Source: an uncultured Rhizobiaceae group bacterium
GTDB taxonomy: Bacteria; Pseudomonadota; Alphaproteobacteria; Rhizobiales; Rhizobiaceae
Direction of reading: 5' to 3'
NCBI GenBank assembly: GCA_937951645.1
Contig: CALFBM010000096.1
Location: forward strand, 1 to 53,904
Length of the DNA: 53,904 bases
The translations under genes were made by a program, and so were the position numbers. Positions 36,479 through 45,507 of this stretch are shown one piece after another (the stretch's first letter is position 1; every line of letters begins with the position of its first letter). The notes beneath the pieces were generated by a model. The model saw only the letters and a program-made list of their open reading frames with translations, had not been told where the DNA came from and searched no databases.

Positions 36479-36973
36479 ATGGCTAAAAAAGCAGCACCTA
36501 AGACAAAAGAAGCAGTACCAAATGGGGAAGAAATGGCACCAGCCATGAACATTTTGGCACAATATGTAAAAGATTTTTCTTTTGAAAACCCACATGCTCC
36601 AGGCTCGCTTCGTCCACGCGATAAAGCCCCTGAAATTAATATCAACATTAATGTTAATCCAAATGCGATGTCAGAAACTGATTTCGAAGTTGAGTTGAAA
36701 CTGGATGCCAAGGCAACTGACGGCGACGAAGTACTTTTTAATGTTGAGTTGATTTATGCAGGTATTTTCCGCTTTTCCGGCATGCCACAAGAAATGTTAC
36801 AAATGGCTGTTTTGATTGAAGCACCTCGCTTGCTCTTCCCGTTTGCCCGCCAGATCATGGCTGATGCAACACGCAATGGCAGTTTCCCTCCTCTGATGAT
36901 TGATCCGGTTGACTTCGCCCAATTATTCCAACAGCGCATGCAACAACAACAAGCTGCTGAAGGCACTGCATAA
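36479..36973 (+). CDS. secB: Protein-export chaperone SecB
   Basis: Tetrameric cytosolic chaperone that keeps preproteins unfolded and hands them to SecA. The track starts at 36404; homology and AAGG upstream favour ATG 36479 (164 aa). Seen: [22 protein letters not shown], then [25 protein letters not shown], and [37 protein letters not shown] strong hairpin (36985-37018) follows the stop, shared with the convergent dnaQ. Confidence 0.96.
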   Translation: MAKKAAPKTKEAVPNGEEMAPAMNILAQYVKDFSFENPHAPGSLRPRDKAPEINININVNPNAMSETDFEVELKLDAKATDGDEVLFNVELIYAGIFRFSGMPQEMLQMAVLIEAPRLLFPFARQIMADATRNGSFPPLMIDPVDFAQLFQQRMQQQQAAEGTA

Positions 36974-36984
36974 TATTATTGCCG

Positions 36985-37018
36985 ACTTCCCCTTTGATGG
37001 AGACATTAAAGGGGAAGT
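36985..37018. terminator. Strong hairpin between secB and dnaQ, no T-run
   Basis: Perfect 11-bp arms ACTTCCCCTTT (36985-36995) and AAAGGGGAAGT (37008-37018) around a 12-nt loop. It fills the gap between the convergent secB and dnaQ stops and touches the dnaQ stop codon. No T-run follows on either strand, so it may act as a 3'-end RNA stabiliser or a weak bidirectional terminator. Confidence 0.55.
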
Positions 37019-37743
37019 TAAAGACTACCCGTTTTCTTCCAGATTGAATTATCACCCAAAGTTTCCACAAAAGCCCGATGCTTTTCCAGATCTTCCTCGG
37101 TCAATGGTGAGACCAGGGGTTTGGGTCTGCTCATGATTTTGACAGATCTGTCTTCTTTCAGACTTGCCCCAGAATTTTTGTCTGCAGTATTTTCATGTTC
37201 AAGGCTAAATGATGCCTGGCGCCCACCCAATAACTCAATATAAACTTCAGCAAGAATTTCAGAATCAAGCAAAGCGCCATGCTTTTCGCGGCGAGAATTA
37301 TCAATTGAATAACGCGAACAAAGAGCATCGAGCGAGTTAGGCCCCATCGGATGTTTGCGGCGTGCAATCTGCAAGGTATCAATGACACGCTCATCATCCA
37401 GTCGCGGCTTGCCTAGTCTTTTTAACTCTGCATTCAAAAAACCGGTATCAAAAGAGGCATTGTGAGCAATCAGACTACCCGTTAAGAAAAACTCCAGAAA
37501 TTCATCAACAATTTCGGAAAACTTCGGCTTGTCATTCAAAAACTCATTACTGATGCCGTGAACCTTCAAGGCCTCAGGATGAACTTCCTTACCTTCCGGA
37601 TTTACGAACACATGGAAGGTTTTGCCACTGGGAAAGCGATTGATGAGTTCAACCGCACCAATTTCAATGACGCGATCTCCATCATTGGCCTTAAGACCCG
37701 TAGTTTCCGTATCGAAGATGATTTCGCGCAAGATTTCTGACAT
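37018..37743 (-). CDS. dnaQ: DNA polymerase III epsilon subunit (proofreading)
   Basis: 3'-5' exonuclease of the replicase. DEDDh motifs: Exo I EIIFDTETTGL, Exo II LIAHNASFDTGFL, Exo III HGALLDSEILAEVY. The C-terminal tail (VSPLTEEDLEKHRAFVETLGDNSIW) is the polymerase-binding part. Length 241 aa. ATG at 37743. It lies 62 nt downstream of coaE on the minus strand; replication genes (dnaQ, holA, parAB) thus sit on both sides of the origin. Confidence 0.96.
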   Translation of the reverse strand: MSEILREIIFDTETTGLKANDGDRVIEIGAVELINRFPSGKTFHVFVNPEGKEVHPEALKVHGISNEFLNDKPKFSEIVDEFLEFFLTGSLIAHNASFDTGFLNAELKRLGKPRLDDERVIDTLQIARRKHPMGPNSLDALCSRYSIDNSRREKHGALLDSEILAEVYIELLGGRQASFSLEHENTADKNSGASLKEDRSVKIMSRPKPLVSPLTEEDLEKHRAFVETLGDNSIWKKTGSL

Positions 37744-37805
37744 CTCATAAATCTAATGTCTGTATAATACTCTGTCACGCGCGTAGTGCACTCTTGTACA
37801 GATAT

Positions 37806-38384
37806 TTAAGCCAATTCTTTAATTATCTTGCAGACTTCGTTACGTGCAAATTCCAAACCCTGGTTTGTATCTATAATATAATCAGCTTTTTGACGTTTTT
37901 TGGCATCAGGAACCTGTCTTGCAAGAATGGCTTCAAATTTTTCTTCACTCATGCCGTCTCGTGCCAAAACACGTTTACGCTGCACTTCAGCGGGTGCTGT
38001 CACAACAATTATTTTATCAACGCGGTTTACACCCGCTGTTTCAAACAAGAGCGGGATATCAAGGACGACGAGCTTGTCGCCTCTTTCCTTAGCCTGCTTT
38101 AAAAATTCCTGTTCTTTTTGATGCACCAGCGGGTGGATGATGGCTTCCAGCTTTTTCATGTTTTCAGGCTTACCGATGACATATTCGCCGAGTTTGGTGC
38201 GGTCGACACTTCCATCCCTTGTTGTATTCGGAAAAGCTGCTTCGATTAGCGGTGTTGCTTCGCCTGAATAAAGTTCGTGCACGGTTGCATCTGCATCGTA
38301 AACGGCGATGCCCTCATCGCGGAACATTTGCGCGGTGGTAGATTTGCCCATACCGATTGAGCCTGTAAGACCTGCTCTTATCAT
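37806..38384 (-). CDS. coaE: Dephospho-CoA kinase
   Basis: Last step of CoA synthesis. P-loop [17 protein letters not shown] at the N-terminus, [13 protein letters not shown], and [24 protein letters not shown]. The ORF extends to 38447, inside aroE; the start is one of two consecutive ATGs (38387 and 38384) that overlap the aroE TGA. I use 38384 (TGATG); 192 aa. Tight coupling with aroE and maf is evident from the overlaps. Confidence 0.95.
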   Translation of the reverse strand: MIRAGLTGSIGMGKSTTAQMFRDEGIAVYDADATVHELYSGEATPLIEAAFPNTTRDGSVDRTKLGEYVIGKPENMKKLEAIIHPLVHQKEQEFLKQAKERGDKLVVLDIPLLFETAGVNRVDKIIVVTAPAEVQRKRVLARDGMSEEKFEAILARQVPDAKKRQKADYIIDTNQGLEFARNEVCKIIKELA

Positions 38385-39205
38385 CATGTCAATCCCAAAA
38401 TATGCTGGCGCAATTCGTCTGTTACTTCCGGGCGAATGCCGAACCATTTTTCAAAACCTGGCACAGCCTGATGCAATAACATGCCGAGACCATCTACAGT
38501 TTCAAGACCCAAATCATTTGCAGATTTTAAGAAAGGTGTTTCAAGCGGCGTATAGACTATATCCGTCACAATTGCCGATTTTGGAAGCGTTGATAAATCA
38601 GGCATCATGGAAACATCACTTCCGGCCATGCCTATGGAAGTTGTGTTTATGATAAAATCGGTTTTTGGCATTAAATCCGGTATGGAAGTCCAACCATGAG
38701 CATGGCATTTATCACCAAATAGCCTTGCCAGGTTTTCTGCACGTTCAAGCGTACGATTAATGACATGAATTTCCTGATAACCTTTTTCAAGCAGGGAAAA
38801 AATAATGGCGCGTGATGCGCCGCCCGCGCCCAAAACAATAGCTGTTTTTCCATGTTCCCAATCAGGCGCAAATTGATCCATATTTGCTGAAAACCCATAA
38901 GTGTCGGTATTTCCACCGCATAGCCTCTGATTTTCCAGCCAAAGTGTATTGACTGCACCAATTGTCTTTGCCGCCTTATCCAGGTGATCAACATTTGCAA
39001 ATGCTGTTTCTTTATGGGGAATTGTAACATTACCACCTGAAAATCCACTTTTTGGCAGATTTTTTAGAAATTGTTGAAAATTCTCAGGTTCAACAGCAAC
39101 GGCCTCATAGCTTCCTTCAATGCCATATTGCTTTAACCAAAATCCGTGCAAATCGGGCGATTTTGAATGATGGATAGGCCAGCCTGTAACAAATGCTTTT
39201 TTCAT
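38384..39205 (-). CDS. aroE: Shikimate dehydrogenase
   Basis: NADPH-dependent reduction of 3-dehydroshikimate in aromatic amino acid synthesis. N-terminal [24 protein letters not shown] with the shikimate-binding Ser residues, catalytic Lys in [11 protein letters not shown], Asp in GNTDTYGF, nucleotide site [15 protein letters not shown], and the C-terminal [19 protein letters not shown]. Length 273 aa. It abuts maf (start at 39205 right after the maf stop at 39206) and overlaps coaE. Confidence 0.96.
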   Translation of the reverse strand: MKKAFVTGWPIHHSKSPDLHGFWLKQYGIEGSYEAVAVEPENFQQFLKNLPKSGFSGGNVTIPHKETAFANVDHLDKAAKTIGAVNTLWLENQRLCGGNTDTYGFSANMDQFAPDWEHGKTAIVLGAGGASRAIIFSLLEKGYQEIHVINRTLERAENLARLFGDKCHAHGWTSIPDLMPKTDFIINTTSIGMAGSDVSMMPDLSTLPKSAIVTDIVYTPLETPFLKSANDLGLETVDGLGMLLHQAVPGFEKWFGIRPEVTDELRQHILGLT

Positions 39206-39799
39206 TTATTCTACAAGCCCGAGTTTGCGGAGCTCTGCCAGTAATGGCAAAACTGGAAGTCCAATAATTGAGAAATAATCGCCCTCCACCTTTTCAAATA
39301 ACTGAACCCCAAGCCCTTCAATTTGATAAGCTCCAACACTTGATAAAACCTTATCACCGGCATCTGACAAATGACGGCCAATAAAGCCTGGATCCAGTTT
39401 ACGAAATGTAATGGTTGCAACTTCAACATGGCTCCAAAGCACTTCGCCATTTTTTATGAGTGCAACAGCTGCATTGAGTTGATGTTTTTTACCAGAAAGG
39501 TTCAACAGTCTTTTTTGTGCTTCATGCATGTCCTTTACCTTATGAAGCAATTCCCCTTCAAAAGACAATGTTTGATCACACCCAATGACATAAGCATCCA
39601 CATTACCCTTTGATATATGCGTTGCTTTTGCAATTGCCAAAACTTCTGCAACATCTCGACCGCCAAGTCCTGCCTCAATTAAGGGGGTTTCAACTTCACG
39701 CTCGTTTATATCAGCAGATTGCGCAGTAAACCTAACACCTGCATTTTTAAGCAATTCACGACGATGGTTACTTTTTGAAGCCAGAATAATTTCAGACAT
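39206..39799 (-). CDS. maf: Maf-like nucleoside triphosphate pyrophosphatase
   Basis: House-cleaning enzyme hydrolysing non-canonical NTPs; Maf proteins also influence division. N-terminal IILASKSNHRRELLKNAGVRF, the acidic triad region NEREVE, then VIGCDQTLSFEGELLHKVKD and the C-terminal GLGVQLFEKVEGDYFSIIGLPVLPL. The ORF runs to 39892, but ATG 39799 matches the family start (197 aa) and overlaps the ppsR end by 8 nt, so the two are coupled. Confidence 0.95.
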   Translation of the reverse strand: MSEIILASKSNHRRELLKNAGVRFTAQSADINEREVETPLIEAGLGGRDVAEVLAIAKATHISKGNVDAYVIGCDQTLSFEGELLHKVKDMHEAQKRLLNLSGKKHQLNAAVALIKNGEVLWSHVEVATITFRKLDPGFIGRHLSDAGDKVLSSVGAYQIEGLGVQLFEKVEGDYFSIIGLPVLPLLAELRKLGLVE

Positions 39800-40646
39800 C
39801 TTTGTTTTCCTTGGCTTCAAGCTTCGCAATATGTTGAGCGTGTAATGCCAGAATTCTGGCAGATGCCTCCTCAATTGATTTTCTGGATACATCTACCATG
39901 GGCCAATCATGCTTTGCGCTTAGTTTTCTGGCATTAACCAGTTCTTCTGCAATAGAAGCCCGATCTGCATAAGAAGCACTATGAACACTGGCATTAAGTT
40001 CCAGCAGCCTGTTTTGCCGAACTTGCTGGATACGATCCGTTGAAGCAATTAAAGTTACAATCAACGGCCGTTTGGCATTAATAACCTTTTGTGGCAACTC
40101 CATTCCCGGTACCAGGGGAATATTTGCGGTTTTGACTCCCCTGTTTGCCAGATAAATACTGGTCGGTGTTTTTGATGTGCGTGAAATACCCAAAAGTATT
40201 ACATCAGCATCTTCTACATTTTGCGGGATAACACCATCATCGTGCAGCATCGTAAAGTTAAGTGCATCAATTCGGCTAAAATATTCACTATCAAGTGCAT
40301 GCTGGGCACCAACTATGCGTCTGGTGGGTTTTCCAAGATATGAGTGGAAGGATTGAAAAATCGGCTCCAGTACTGAAACAATCGGAACTCCTATTTCCTT
40401 GCATTTGGTTTCAAGATATTCACCTATTTCAAAATCGGAAATTGTATAGAGCACGATGCCTGGCTCTTTTGTAATTTCCTCTATGGCGTTTTCGAGTTTC
40501 TTTTGATTTCGCACCAATGGGTAAATATGTTCTATTGCCTGATTGGATTGATATTGGGATGTTACAGCTCGCGCTGCTGCAATCAGTGTTTCACCGGTAG
40601 AGTCAGATATTAAATGGAGATGAAATGAACTTGCTTGATCACTCAA
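39792..40646 (-). CDS. ppsR: Bifunctional kinase/pyrophosphorylase PPSR (DUF299)
   Basis: ADP-dependent kinase and Pi-dependent pyrophosphorylase that switches PEP synthase or pyruvate phosphate dikinase off and on. The P-loop is ILLGISRTSKTPTSIYLA; HLHLISDSTGETL opens the protein. Length 284 aa. The start is TTG at 40646, with GAAGG 9 nt upstream. It forms the left border of oriC; this gene (formerly RP001) next to hemE marks the origin in Caulobacter and other alphaproteobacteria. DnaA-box-like sites lie in its leader. Confidence 0.94.
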   Translation of the reverse strand: MSDQASSFHLHLISDSTGETLIAAARAVTSQYQSNQAIEHIYPLVRNQKKLENAIEEITKEPGIVLYTISDFEIGEYLETKCKEIGVPIVSVLEPIFQSFHSYLGKPTRRIVGAQHALDSEYFSRIDALNFTMLHDDGVIPQNVEDADVILLGISRTSKTPTSIYLANRGVKTANIPLVPGMELPQKVINAKRPLIVTLIASTDRIQQVRQNRLLELNASVHSASYADRASIAEELVNARKLSAKHDWPMVDVSRKSIEEASARILALHAQHIAKLEAKENKDV

Positions 40647-40661
40647 TGGATTTTGCCTTCT

Positions 40662-40680
40662 TGTGGACAGCTGTTGATAA
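40662..40680 (-). promoter_or_regulatory. DnaA-box pair at the ppsR edge of oriC
   Basis: TGTGGACAG (7 of 9 to TGTGGATAA) followed after 1 nt by TGTTGATAA (8 of 9). Both face the same way, on the minus strand. They lie in the ppsR leader, just upstream of its Shine-Dalgarno. Confidence 0.65.
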
Positions 40681-40780
40681 TTTTTACGATTTTATTTTCA
40701 ACCCAGTTTTTTTGCCCGCTATGGCAAATCTCACTCACAATAACATCGTATGTATTATTTTGAAGGGAAAATGTTATTAA

Positions 40781-40789
40781 CGTGGATAA
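40781..40789 (-). promoter_or_regulatory. DnaA box in oriC
   Basis: CGTGGATAA, i.e. TTATCCACG on the minus strand, 8 of 9 to TTATCCACA. It is the best-matching core box and borders the AT-rich segment. Confidence 0.75.
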
Positions 40790-40954
40790 ATGGGATAACT
40801 TGAACTTCATATATCAATTTTTACGCTTGAGGAAATTAGATTAAATTTTAACATATTGAAATATAATATTAACTTTAACTGATCCCCGTAATTAACAATG
40901 TGCATTTCCGGTTAAAGTGAATTACACATATAAGTTCGTAATTTATAGATATCG

Positions 40955-40985
40955 TGTGAATATGAAAGAATTACCGCTATTCACA
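40955..40985. promoter_or_regulatory. Two opposed DnaA-box-like sites in oriC
   Basis: TGTGAATAT (40955-40963, minus) and CTATTCACA (40977-40985, plus) each match TTWTNCACA in 8 of 9 positions and face each other over 13 nt. GANTC sites follow immediately. Confidence 0.5.
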
Positions 40986-41053
40986 GACTCTAATAAGAAT
41001 CAAATAAACCGAAGGTAAAACTTCTTTTATAACGTAACTGTGGAGAGCTAAAA

Positions 41054-42070
41054 TTGAGGAAAGTCCTAGAAGTATTGAAAGGGAAAAGTTTTGAAATCCC
41101 ACCAGTATGGCTAATGCGACAAGCAGGGAGGTATTTACCCGAATACAGGGAAACGCGTAAGAAGGCAGGTGGCTTTCTGAATTTGTGTTATAATCCAGAG
41201 TTGGCGATTGAAGTTACAATGCAACCGATCAGACGGTTTGGTTTTGATGCTTCCATTTTGTTTTCCGATATTTTGGTTATTCCCGATGCACTGGGTCGCA
41301 AGGTTGAATTCAAGGAAGGTGAAGGGCCTGTTCTGGAACCTATCAAGCTTGAAGAAATTGATAGATTGGAACTGGATGGGTTTTTGGATCATCTCAAACC
41401 TGTTTTGGAAACTGTTAGCGGATTAAGAAGTGAACTCCCTGATGAAACAACCTTAATTGGTTTTTGTGGGGCTCCATGGACTGTAGCGACTTACATGATT
41501 GCTGGGCATGGGACGACAGATCAAGCTCCTGCCAGGTTATTTGCCCATCAAAATCCTGAAGCTTTTCAAAAACTGATTGATACGCTTGTTGCTGCCTCTT
41601 CGAATTATTTGATTGCCCAGTTCAAGGCTGGTGCTGATATGGTTCAGGTTTTTGACAGCTGGGCTGGAATTCTGGGTGGTGGCCAGTTTGACCGTTGGTG
41701 TGTAAAACCCATGGCTCAAATTGTCAAAAATGTTCGTGCTGAAATTCCTGGTGCTCCTATTATCGGTTTTCCCAAAGGCGCAGGGTCCCAATACAATGGG
41801 TATCGCGAAGCTACAGATATTACGGGATTGGGGCTTGATTGGTCTGTTCCAATGCTTCAAGCCAAGGAATTACAAAAGGGCGGAGCTGTTCAAGGCTTGC
41901 TTGATCCTCTTCGTGTTATTGCCGGGGGCTCTGCGCTCGATGATGGTATCGATGAGATACTTGAAAATCTGGGTTCAGGTCCGTTGATTTTTAATCTTGG
42001 TCATGGGATTACTCCTCAGGCTCCGATTGCTCATGTTGAACAATTGTTAGCGCGGATTAGAGGAAGTTAA
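41054..42070 (+). CDS. hemE: Uroporphyrinogen decarboxylase
   Basis: Decarboxylates uroporphyrinogen III to coproporphyrinogen III in haem synthesis. Signature 1 [17 protein letters not shown] at the N-terminus, the [14 protein letters not shown] region with catalytic Asp, and signature 2 [14 protein letters not shown]. Length 338 aa. Start TTG at 41054 with GGAGAG (41042-41047) 6 nt upstream. It is the right border of oriC and starts a plus-strand run hemE-hemJ-rho. A weak DnaA-like 9-mer TGTGGAGAG covers the Shine-Dalgarno. Confidence 0.97.
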   Translation: MRKVLEVLKGKSFEIPPVWLMRQAGRYLPEYRETRKKAGGFLNLCYNPELAIEVTMQPIRRFGFDASILFSDILVIPDALGRKVEFKEGEGPVLEPIKLEEIDRLELDGFLDHLKPVLETVSGLRSELPDETTLIGFCGAPWTVATYMIAGHGTTDQAPARLFAHQNPEAFQKLIDTLVAASSNYLIAQFKAGADMVQVFDSWAGILGGGQFDRWCVKPMAQIVKNVRAEIPGAPIIGFPKGAGSQYNGYREATDITGLGLDWSVPMLQAKELQKGGAVQGLLDPLRVIAGGSALDDGIDEILENLGSGPLIFNLGHGITPQAPIAHVEQLLARIRGS

Positions 42071-42073
42071 TCC

Positions 42074-42496
42074 ATGTATGAATGGGTAAAAGTTGCGCAT
42101 ATTATTTCCATTATCAGCTGGATGGCAGGATTATTATATTTACCCAGATTGATGATTTATCATTTTGATGCGGAAATCGGCTCGGTTCAATCTGAAACTT
42201 TCAAAATCATGGAGCGCAGGCTTCTTAAGGCTATTATGACACCAGCGATGATAGCAAGCTGGGTATTTGGCCTTTGGCTTATGTCACTGATTGATGCACA
42301 TAAGGAGGGCTGGTTTGTTACAAAGTTCTTCTTGGTAATTTTAATGAGCGCCTTTCATATGTTTATGGCGCGATGGGTTCGGGAATTTTCGGAAGATAAA
42401 CGCTTACGCTCAACCAAATTTTATCGTGTTGCCAACGAGGGCCCTACTCTATTAATGATTTTAATTGTCATTTTAGTCATCGTTAAGCCTTTTTAA
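42074..42496 (+). CDS. hemJ: Protoporphyrinogen oxidase HemJ
   Basis: Membrane enzyme oxidising protoporphyrinogen IX to protoporphyrin IX. Four membrane helices in 140 aa; the conserved His of the first helix is in WVKVAHIISIISWMAGLLYLPRLMIYH, and KAIMTPAMIASWVFGLWL and WFVTKFFLVILMSAFHMFMARWVREF follow. It starts 3 nt after hemE, so the two haem genes are coupled. The 151 bp to rho hold no evident gene. Confidence 0.93.
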   Translation: MYEWVKVAHIISIISWMAGLLYLPRLMIYHFDAEIGSVQSETFKIMERRLLKAIMTPAMIASWVFGLWLMSLIDAHKEGWFVTKFFLVILMSAFHMFMARWVREFSEDKRLRSTKFYRVANEGPTLLMILIVILVIVKPF

Positions 42497-42647
42497 GGCT
42501 GATATATCGATAAAATCTTTTCAAACGAGAATTTTCTTGAGTGAATCTCATTTTCGGGGTATTTAGTGTTCAACCTACCTATTTGCAGTGCGTTGAAAAT
42601 TATTCCCACATGCAATCTAATTATACATTAATGGAAAGAGTGTCTTC

Positions 42648-43913
42648 ATGGAACAAATGAAGCTTCAAGAGTTAAACTCGAAAAGTCCTACTGAACTTAT
42701 CGCCTATGCTGAAGGTTTGGAAGTTGAAAACGCAAGTACGATGCGTAAGCAAGAACTTATGTTTGCTACGTTGAAAAGTCTTGCTGAACAGGATGTTGAA
42801 ATTATTGGTGAGGGCGTTGTTGAAATCCTTCAAGACGGATTTGGATTTTTACGCTCTGCAAGCGCTAACTATCTTCCTGGTCCTGACGATATTTATATTT
42901 CACCCTCACAAATTCGTCGTTTCTCCTTGAAAACAGGAGATACAGTGCAAGGACCTATCAGAAGTCCCAAAGACGGCGAAAGATATTTTGCACTTCTCAA
43001 GGTTGATACAATCAATTTTGAAGATCCGGATAAAATTCGTCACAAGATTCACTTTGACAATCTCACACCACTTTATCCTGATGAACGTTTCAATATGGAG
43101 ATTGATGATCCTACCAATAAGGATCTTTCTGGTCGTGTAATTGATCTTGTGGCACCTCTTGGCAAAGGACAACGTGGCTTGATTGTTGCTCCGCCTCGAA
43201 CGGGCAAGACGGTTCTTTTGCAAAACATCGCTCATTCAATTACAGCAAATCACCCTGAGAGTTATCTGATCGTTCTTTTGATTGATGAACGTCCTGAGGA
43301 AGTAACCGACATGCAGCGTTCTGTTCAAGGTGAAGTGGTTTCTTCCACGTTTGATGAGCCTGCCGTACGTCACGTACAAGTTGCAGAAATGGTAATTGAA
43401 AAAGCAAAGCGTCTGGTGGAACATGGACGCGATGTGGTTATTTTGCTTGACTCGATTACACGGTTGGGCCGTGCCTATAATACAGTGGTTCCATCATCAG
43501 GTAAGGTACTTACTGGTGGTGTTGATGCAAACGCACTTCAAAGACCCAAACGCTTCTTTGGTGCTGCTCGTAATATTGAGGAAGGTGGCTCTCTTACCAT
43601 TATTGCAACAGCCTTGATTGATACAGGCAGTCGTATGGATGAAGTCATCTTTGAAGAATTTAAAGGTACGGGTAACTCGGAAATTGTGCTTGATCGCAAG
43701 GTTTCAGATAAACGTGTTTATCCATCCATGGATATTCTTAAATCTGGTACCCGGAAAGAAGATCTTCTTATCAGTAAGGAAGACCTGCAAAAAGTCTTCG
43801 TACTGCGTCGTATTCTGTCTTCCATGGGTACAACGGATGCAATTGAATTCCTGATTGACAAGCTTAAACAGACAAAAAACAACGATGAATTCTTTGATAA
43901 TATGAATACATAA
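42648..43913 (+). CDS. rho: Transcription termination factor Rho
   Basis: Hexameric RNA helicase ending untranslated transcripts. N-terminal Rho domain ([19 protein letters not shown]), cold-shock RNA-binding fold with [29 protein letters not shown], Walker A PPRTGKT, Walker [18 protein letters not shown]- and R-loops ([20 protein letters not shown]). Length 421 aa is normal for alphaproteobacteria. ATG at 42648; ATG 42657 is a close alternative. The rho-mnmE-mnmG-rsmG-parAB order is the conserved origin-proximal block. Confidence 0.97.
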   Translation: MEQMKLQELNSKSPTELIAYAEGLEVENASTMRKQELMFATLKSLAEQDVEIIGEGVVEILQDGFGFLRSASANYLPGPDDIYISPSQIRRFSLKTGDTVQGPIRSPKDGERYFALLKVDTINFEDPDKIRHKIHFDNLTPLYPDERFNMEIDDPTNKDLSGRVIDLVAPLGKGQRGLIVAPPRTGKTVLLQNIAHSITANHPESYLIVLLIDERPEEVTDMQRSVQGEVVSSTFDEPAVRHVQVAEMVIEKAKRLVEHGRDVVILLDSITRLGRAYNTVVPSSGKVLTGGVDANALQRPKRFFGAARNIEEGGSLTIIATALIDTGSRMDEVIFEEFKGTGNSEIVLDRKVSDKRVYPSMDILKSGTRKEDLLISKEDLQKVFVLRRILSSMGTTDAIEFLIDKLKQTKNNDEFFDNMNT

Positions 43914-43957
43914 ATACTTATTTATTATATTTATCAATAACTTATCTCTATTTCTAA

Positions 43958-44017
43958 TTGATTCGGATGCGTTATCTATTCCATCGTTTAACGGATTTTA
44001 GTTTATTTTGATTCGGA
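43958..44017 (+). promoter_or_regulatory. TTGATTCGGA direct repeats with GANTC sites before mnmE
   Basis: TTGATTCGGA occurs at 43958-43967 and again at 44008-44017, exactly 50 bp apart, with a third GANTC (GACTC) right after the second copy. TGATTCG fits the yGAkTCg pattern reported for CcrM/GcrA-controlled promoters, as I recall it. This may link mnmE transcription to adenine methylation. Confidence 0.35.
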
Positions 44018-44080
44018 CTCGAAATATTTATCTTCAATTGCTTGATAAGCTATCTTAATAAGTGAATAGGGTTTATTGCA

Positions 44081-45385
44081 ATGAACGATAAAACAATTGT
44101 TGCACTTTCCAGTGGCAATCTACCCAGCGGTGTTGCTGTAATTAGGGTTTCCGGCCCCTCTTGTGCTGTCATTGCATCATTAATGGGTAATGGATTACCC
44201 AAGCCTCGAAGTATTGCTCTAAAAAACATCGTTAATCCTCAGACTCAAGAAGAACTCGATCGTGGGTTGCTCTTGTGGTTTCCAGGACCTACGAGTTTTA
44301 CGGGTGAGGATTGCCTTGAATTTCATTTACACGGTGGGCGGGCAGTTGTTGAAGCAGTCCTTGATGCGCTTTGCACTTTTGATGATGTAAGATTGGCTGA
44401 AGCCGGAGAGTTTTCCAGACGTGCCTTTGAGAACGGGAAACTTGATCTTACTGAAATTGAAGGCATTGCAGATCTCGTTGCCAGTGAAACTGAAGCACAA
44501 CGCAAGCAGGCATTGGCACAAAGTCGCGGTGATTTGCGCAATACTTATGACGATTGGCGAAAACGGCTTGTTCATATGCGGGCAATGATTGAAGCTGAAC
44601 TGGATTTTAGTGAAGAAGAAGATATTCCGGAAGAAATTTCCAAAGAGGGATTTGCCCAAGTTGTTGCCTTAAAAAATGAGATTAAAACTTATTTGGAAGA
44701 TGACAGAGCAGGTGAGATAATCCGCGATGGGTTTAAAATAGCTCTTATGGGTAAGCCAAATGCCGGTAAATCCAGTCTTCTTAATGCACTCGCAAAGCGT
44801 GATGTTGCTATTGTTACAAATGAACCTGGTACTACACGTGACATATTGGATGTTCATTTGGATTTGAATGGCTATGCTGTAATAGTTTCTGACACTGCAG
44901 GTTTACGTGAATCTGATAGCATTGTTGAAGTTGAGGGTGTTAGAAGAGCTCAATTACGAGGTTCAGAAGCGGATCTCGTTATTTGGCTTACTGATATTGA
45001 TGATATTGAAGAAGCTCCTGAATTAAACTTTGAGGATATCTTGTATATTAAATCTAAGGACGATAACCATCTGTTTGATAATAAAATGTCCATATCAACG
45101 CTGACAGATAAAGGGTTGGACGGTTTACTTAATTTAATTAAAGAACGTATTGTAGGTAAGCTTAATAATAGAGAAACACGCTTGATTAGCAGAGTACGCT
45201 ATCGCGAAGCTTTATCAGATTGTGTAACACATTTAGATTTTGTGCTTGAAAACCAAGTTTCTGATATTGAACTTAAAGCAGAAACACTACGTTATGCTTC
45301 TGATTGTATTGGTCGTATAATTGGTAAAATTGATGTAGAAGACTTACTTGATGTAATTTTTTCCGAGTTTTGTGTAGGTAAATGA
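44081..45385 (+). CDS. mnmE: tRNA modification GTPase MnmE
   Basis: With MnmG it installs the 5-carboxymethylaminomethyl group on wobble uridine 34. N-terminal formyl-THF-binding domain (TIVALSSGNLPSGVAVIRVSG), helical domain with an inserted G domain: P-loop GKPNAGKSSLLNAL, EPGTTRDI, SDTAGLRE; C-terminal Cys motif FCVGK. Length 434 aa. A parS site overlaps the stop codon. Confidence 0.97.
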   Translation: MNDKTIVALSSGNLPSGVAVIRVSGPSCAVIASLMGNGLPKPRSIALKNIVNPQTQEELDRGLLLWFPGPTSFTGEDCLEFHLHGGRAVVEAVLDALCTFDDVRLAEAGEFSRRAFENGKLDLTEIEGIADLVASETEAQRKQALAQSRGDLRNTYDDWRKRLVHMRAMIEAELDFSEEEDIPEEISKEGFAQVVALKNEIKTYLEDDRAGEIIRDGFKIALMGKPNAGKSSLLNALAKRDVAIVTNEPGTTRDILDVHLDLNGYAVIVSDTAGLRESDSIVEVEGVRRAQLRGSEADLVIWLTDIDDIEEAPELNFEDILYIKSKDDNHLFDNKMSISTLTDKGLDGLLNLIKERIVGKLNNRETRLISRVRYREALSDCVTHLDFVLENQVSDIELKAETLRYASDCIGRIIGKIDVEDLLDVIFSEFCVGK

Positions 45386-45398
45386 TTCACGTGAAACA
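45383..45398. promoter_or_regulatory. parS: parS site 1, overlapping the mnmE stop
   Basis: TGATTCACGTGAAACA, 15 of 16 to the universal parS TGTTTCACGTGAAACA. Its first three bases are the mnmE stop codon TGA. It lies about 4.3 kb right of oriC and 44 bp from site 2. Confidence 0.85.
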
Positions 45399-45426
45399 CA
45401 CTTGAAGACGCAAATTGTATTTACCC

Positions 45427-45442
45427 TGTTTCACGTGAAACA
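45427..45442. promoter_or_regulatory. parS: parS site 2, perfect, between mnmE and mnmG
   Basis: TGTTTCACGTGAAACA, a perfect 16-bp parS palindrome for ParB loading, in the mnmE-mnmG gap. It is very likely the principal centromere site of the chromosome. Confidence 0.95.
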
Positions 45443-45507
45443 TTTTTATTGATGATTTATGTCGCTTTCTCTTTGACCTTCAACAAATGAACAGCTATTG
45501 GACTCGA

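Larger units (their letters stand above)
40647..41053. other. oriC: Chromosomal origin of replication (oriC)
   Basis: A 407-bp gene-free stretch between divergent ppsR and hemE, the known Cori position in Caulobacter. It contains the DnaA-box-like 9-mers listed separately, clustered at both ends, and an AT-rich core (about 40800-40880) with repeated TTAAC half-sites, suitable for unwinding. Two GANTC sites (40986-40990, 40997-41001) may be CcrM methylation targets. No full TTAA-N7-TTAA CtrA box was found. Genes run away from it on both sides, codirectional with forks. parS sites are within 7 kb. Confidence 0.85.
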
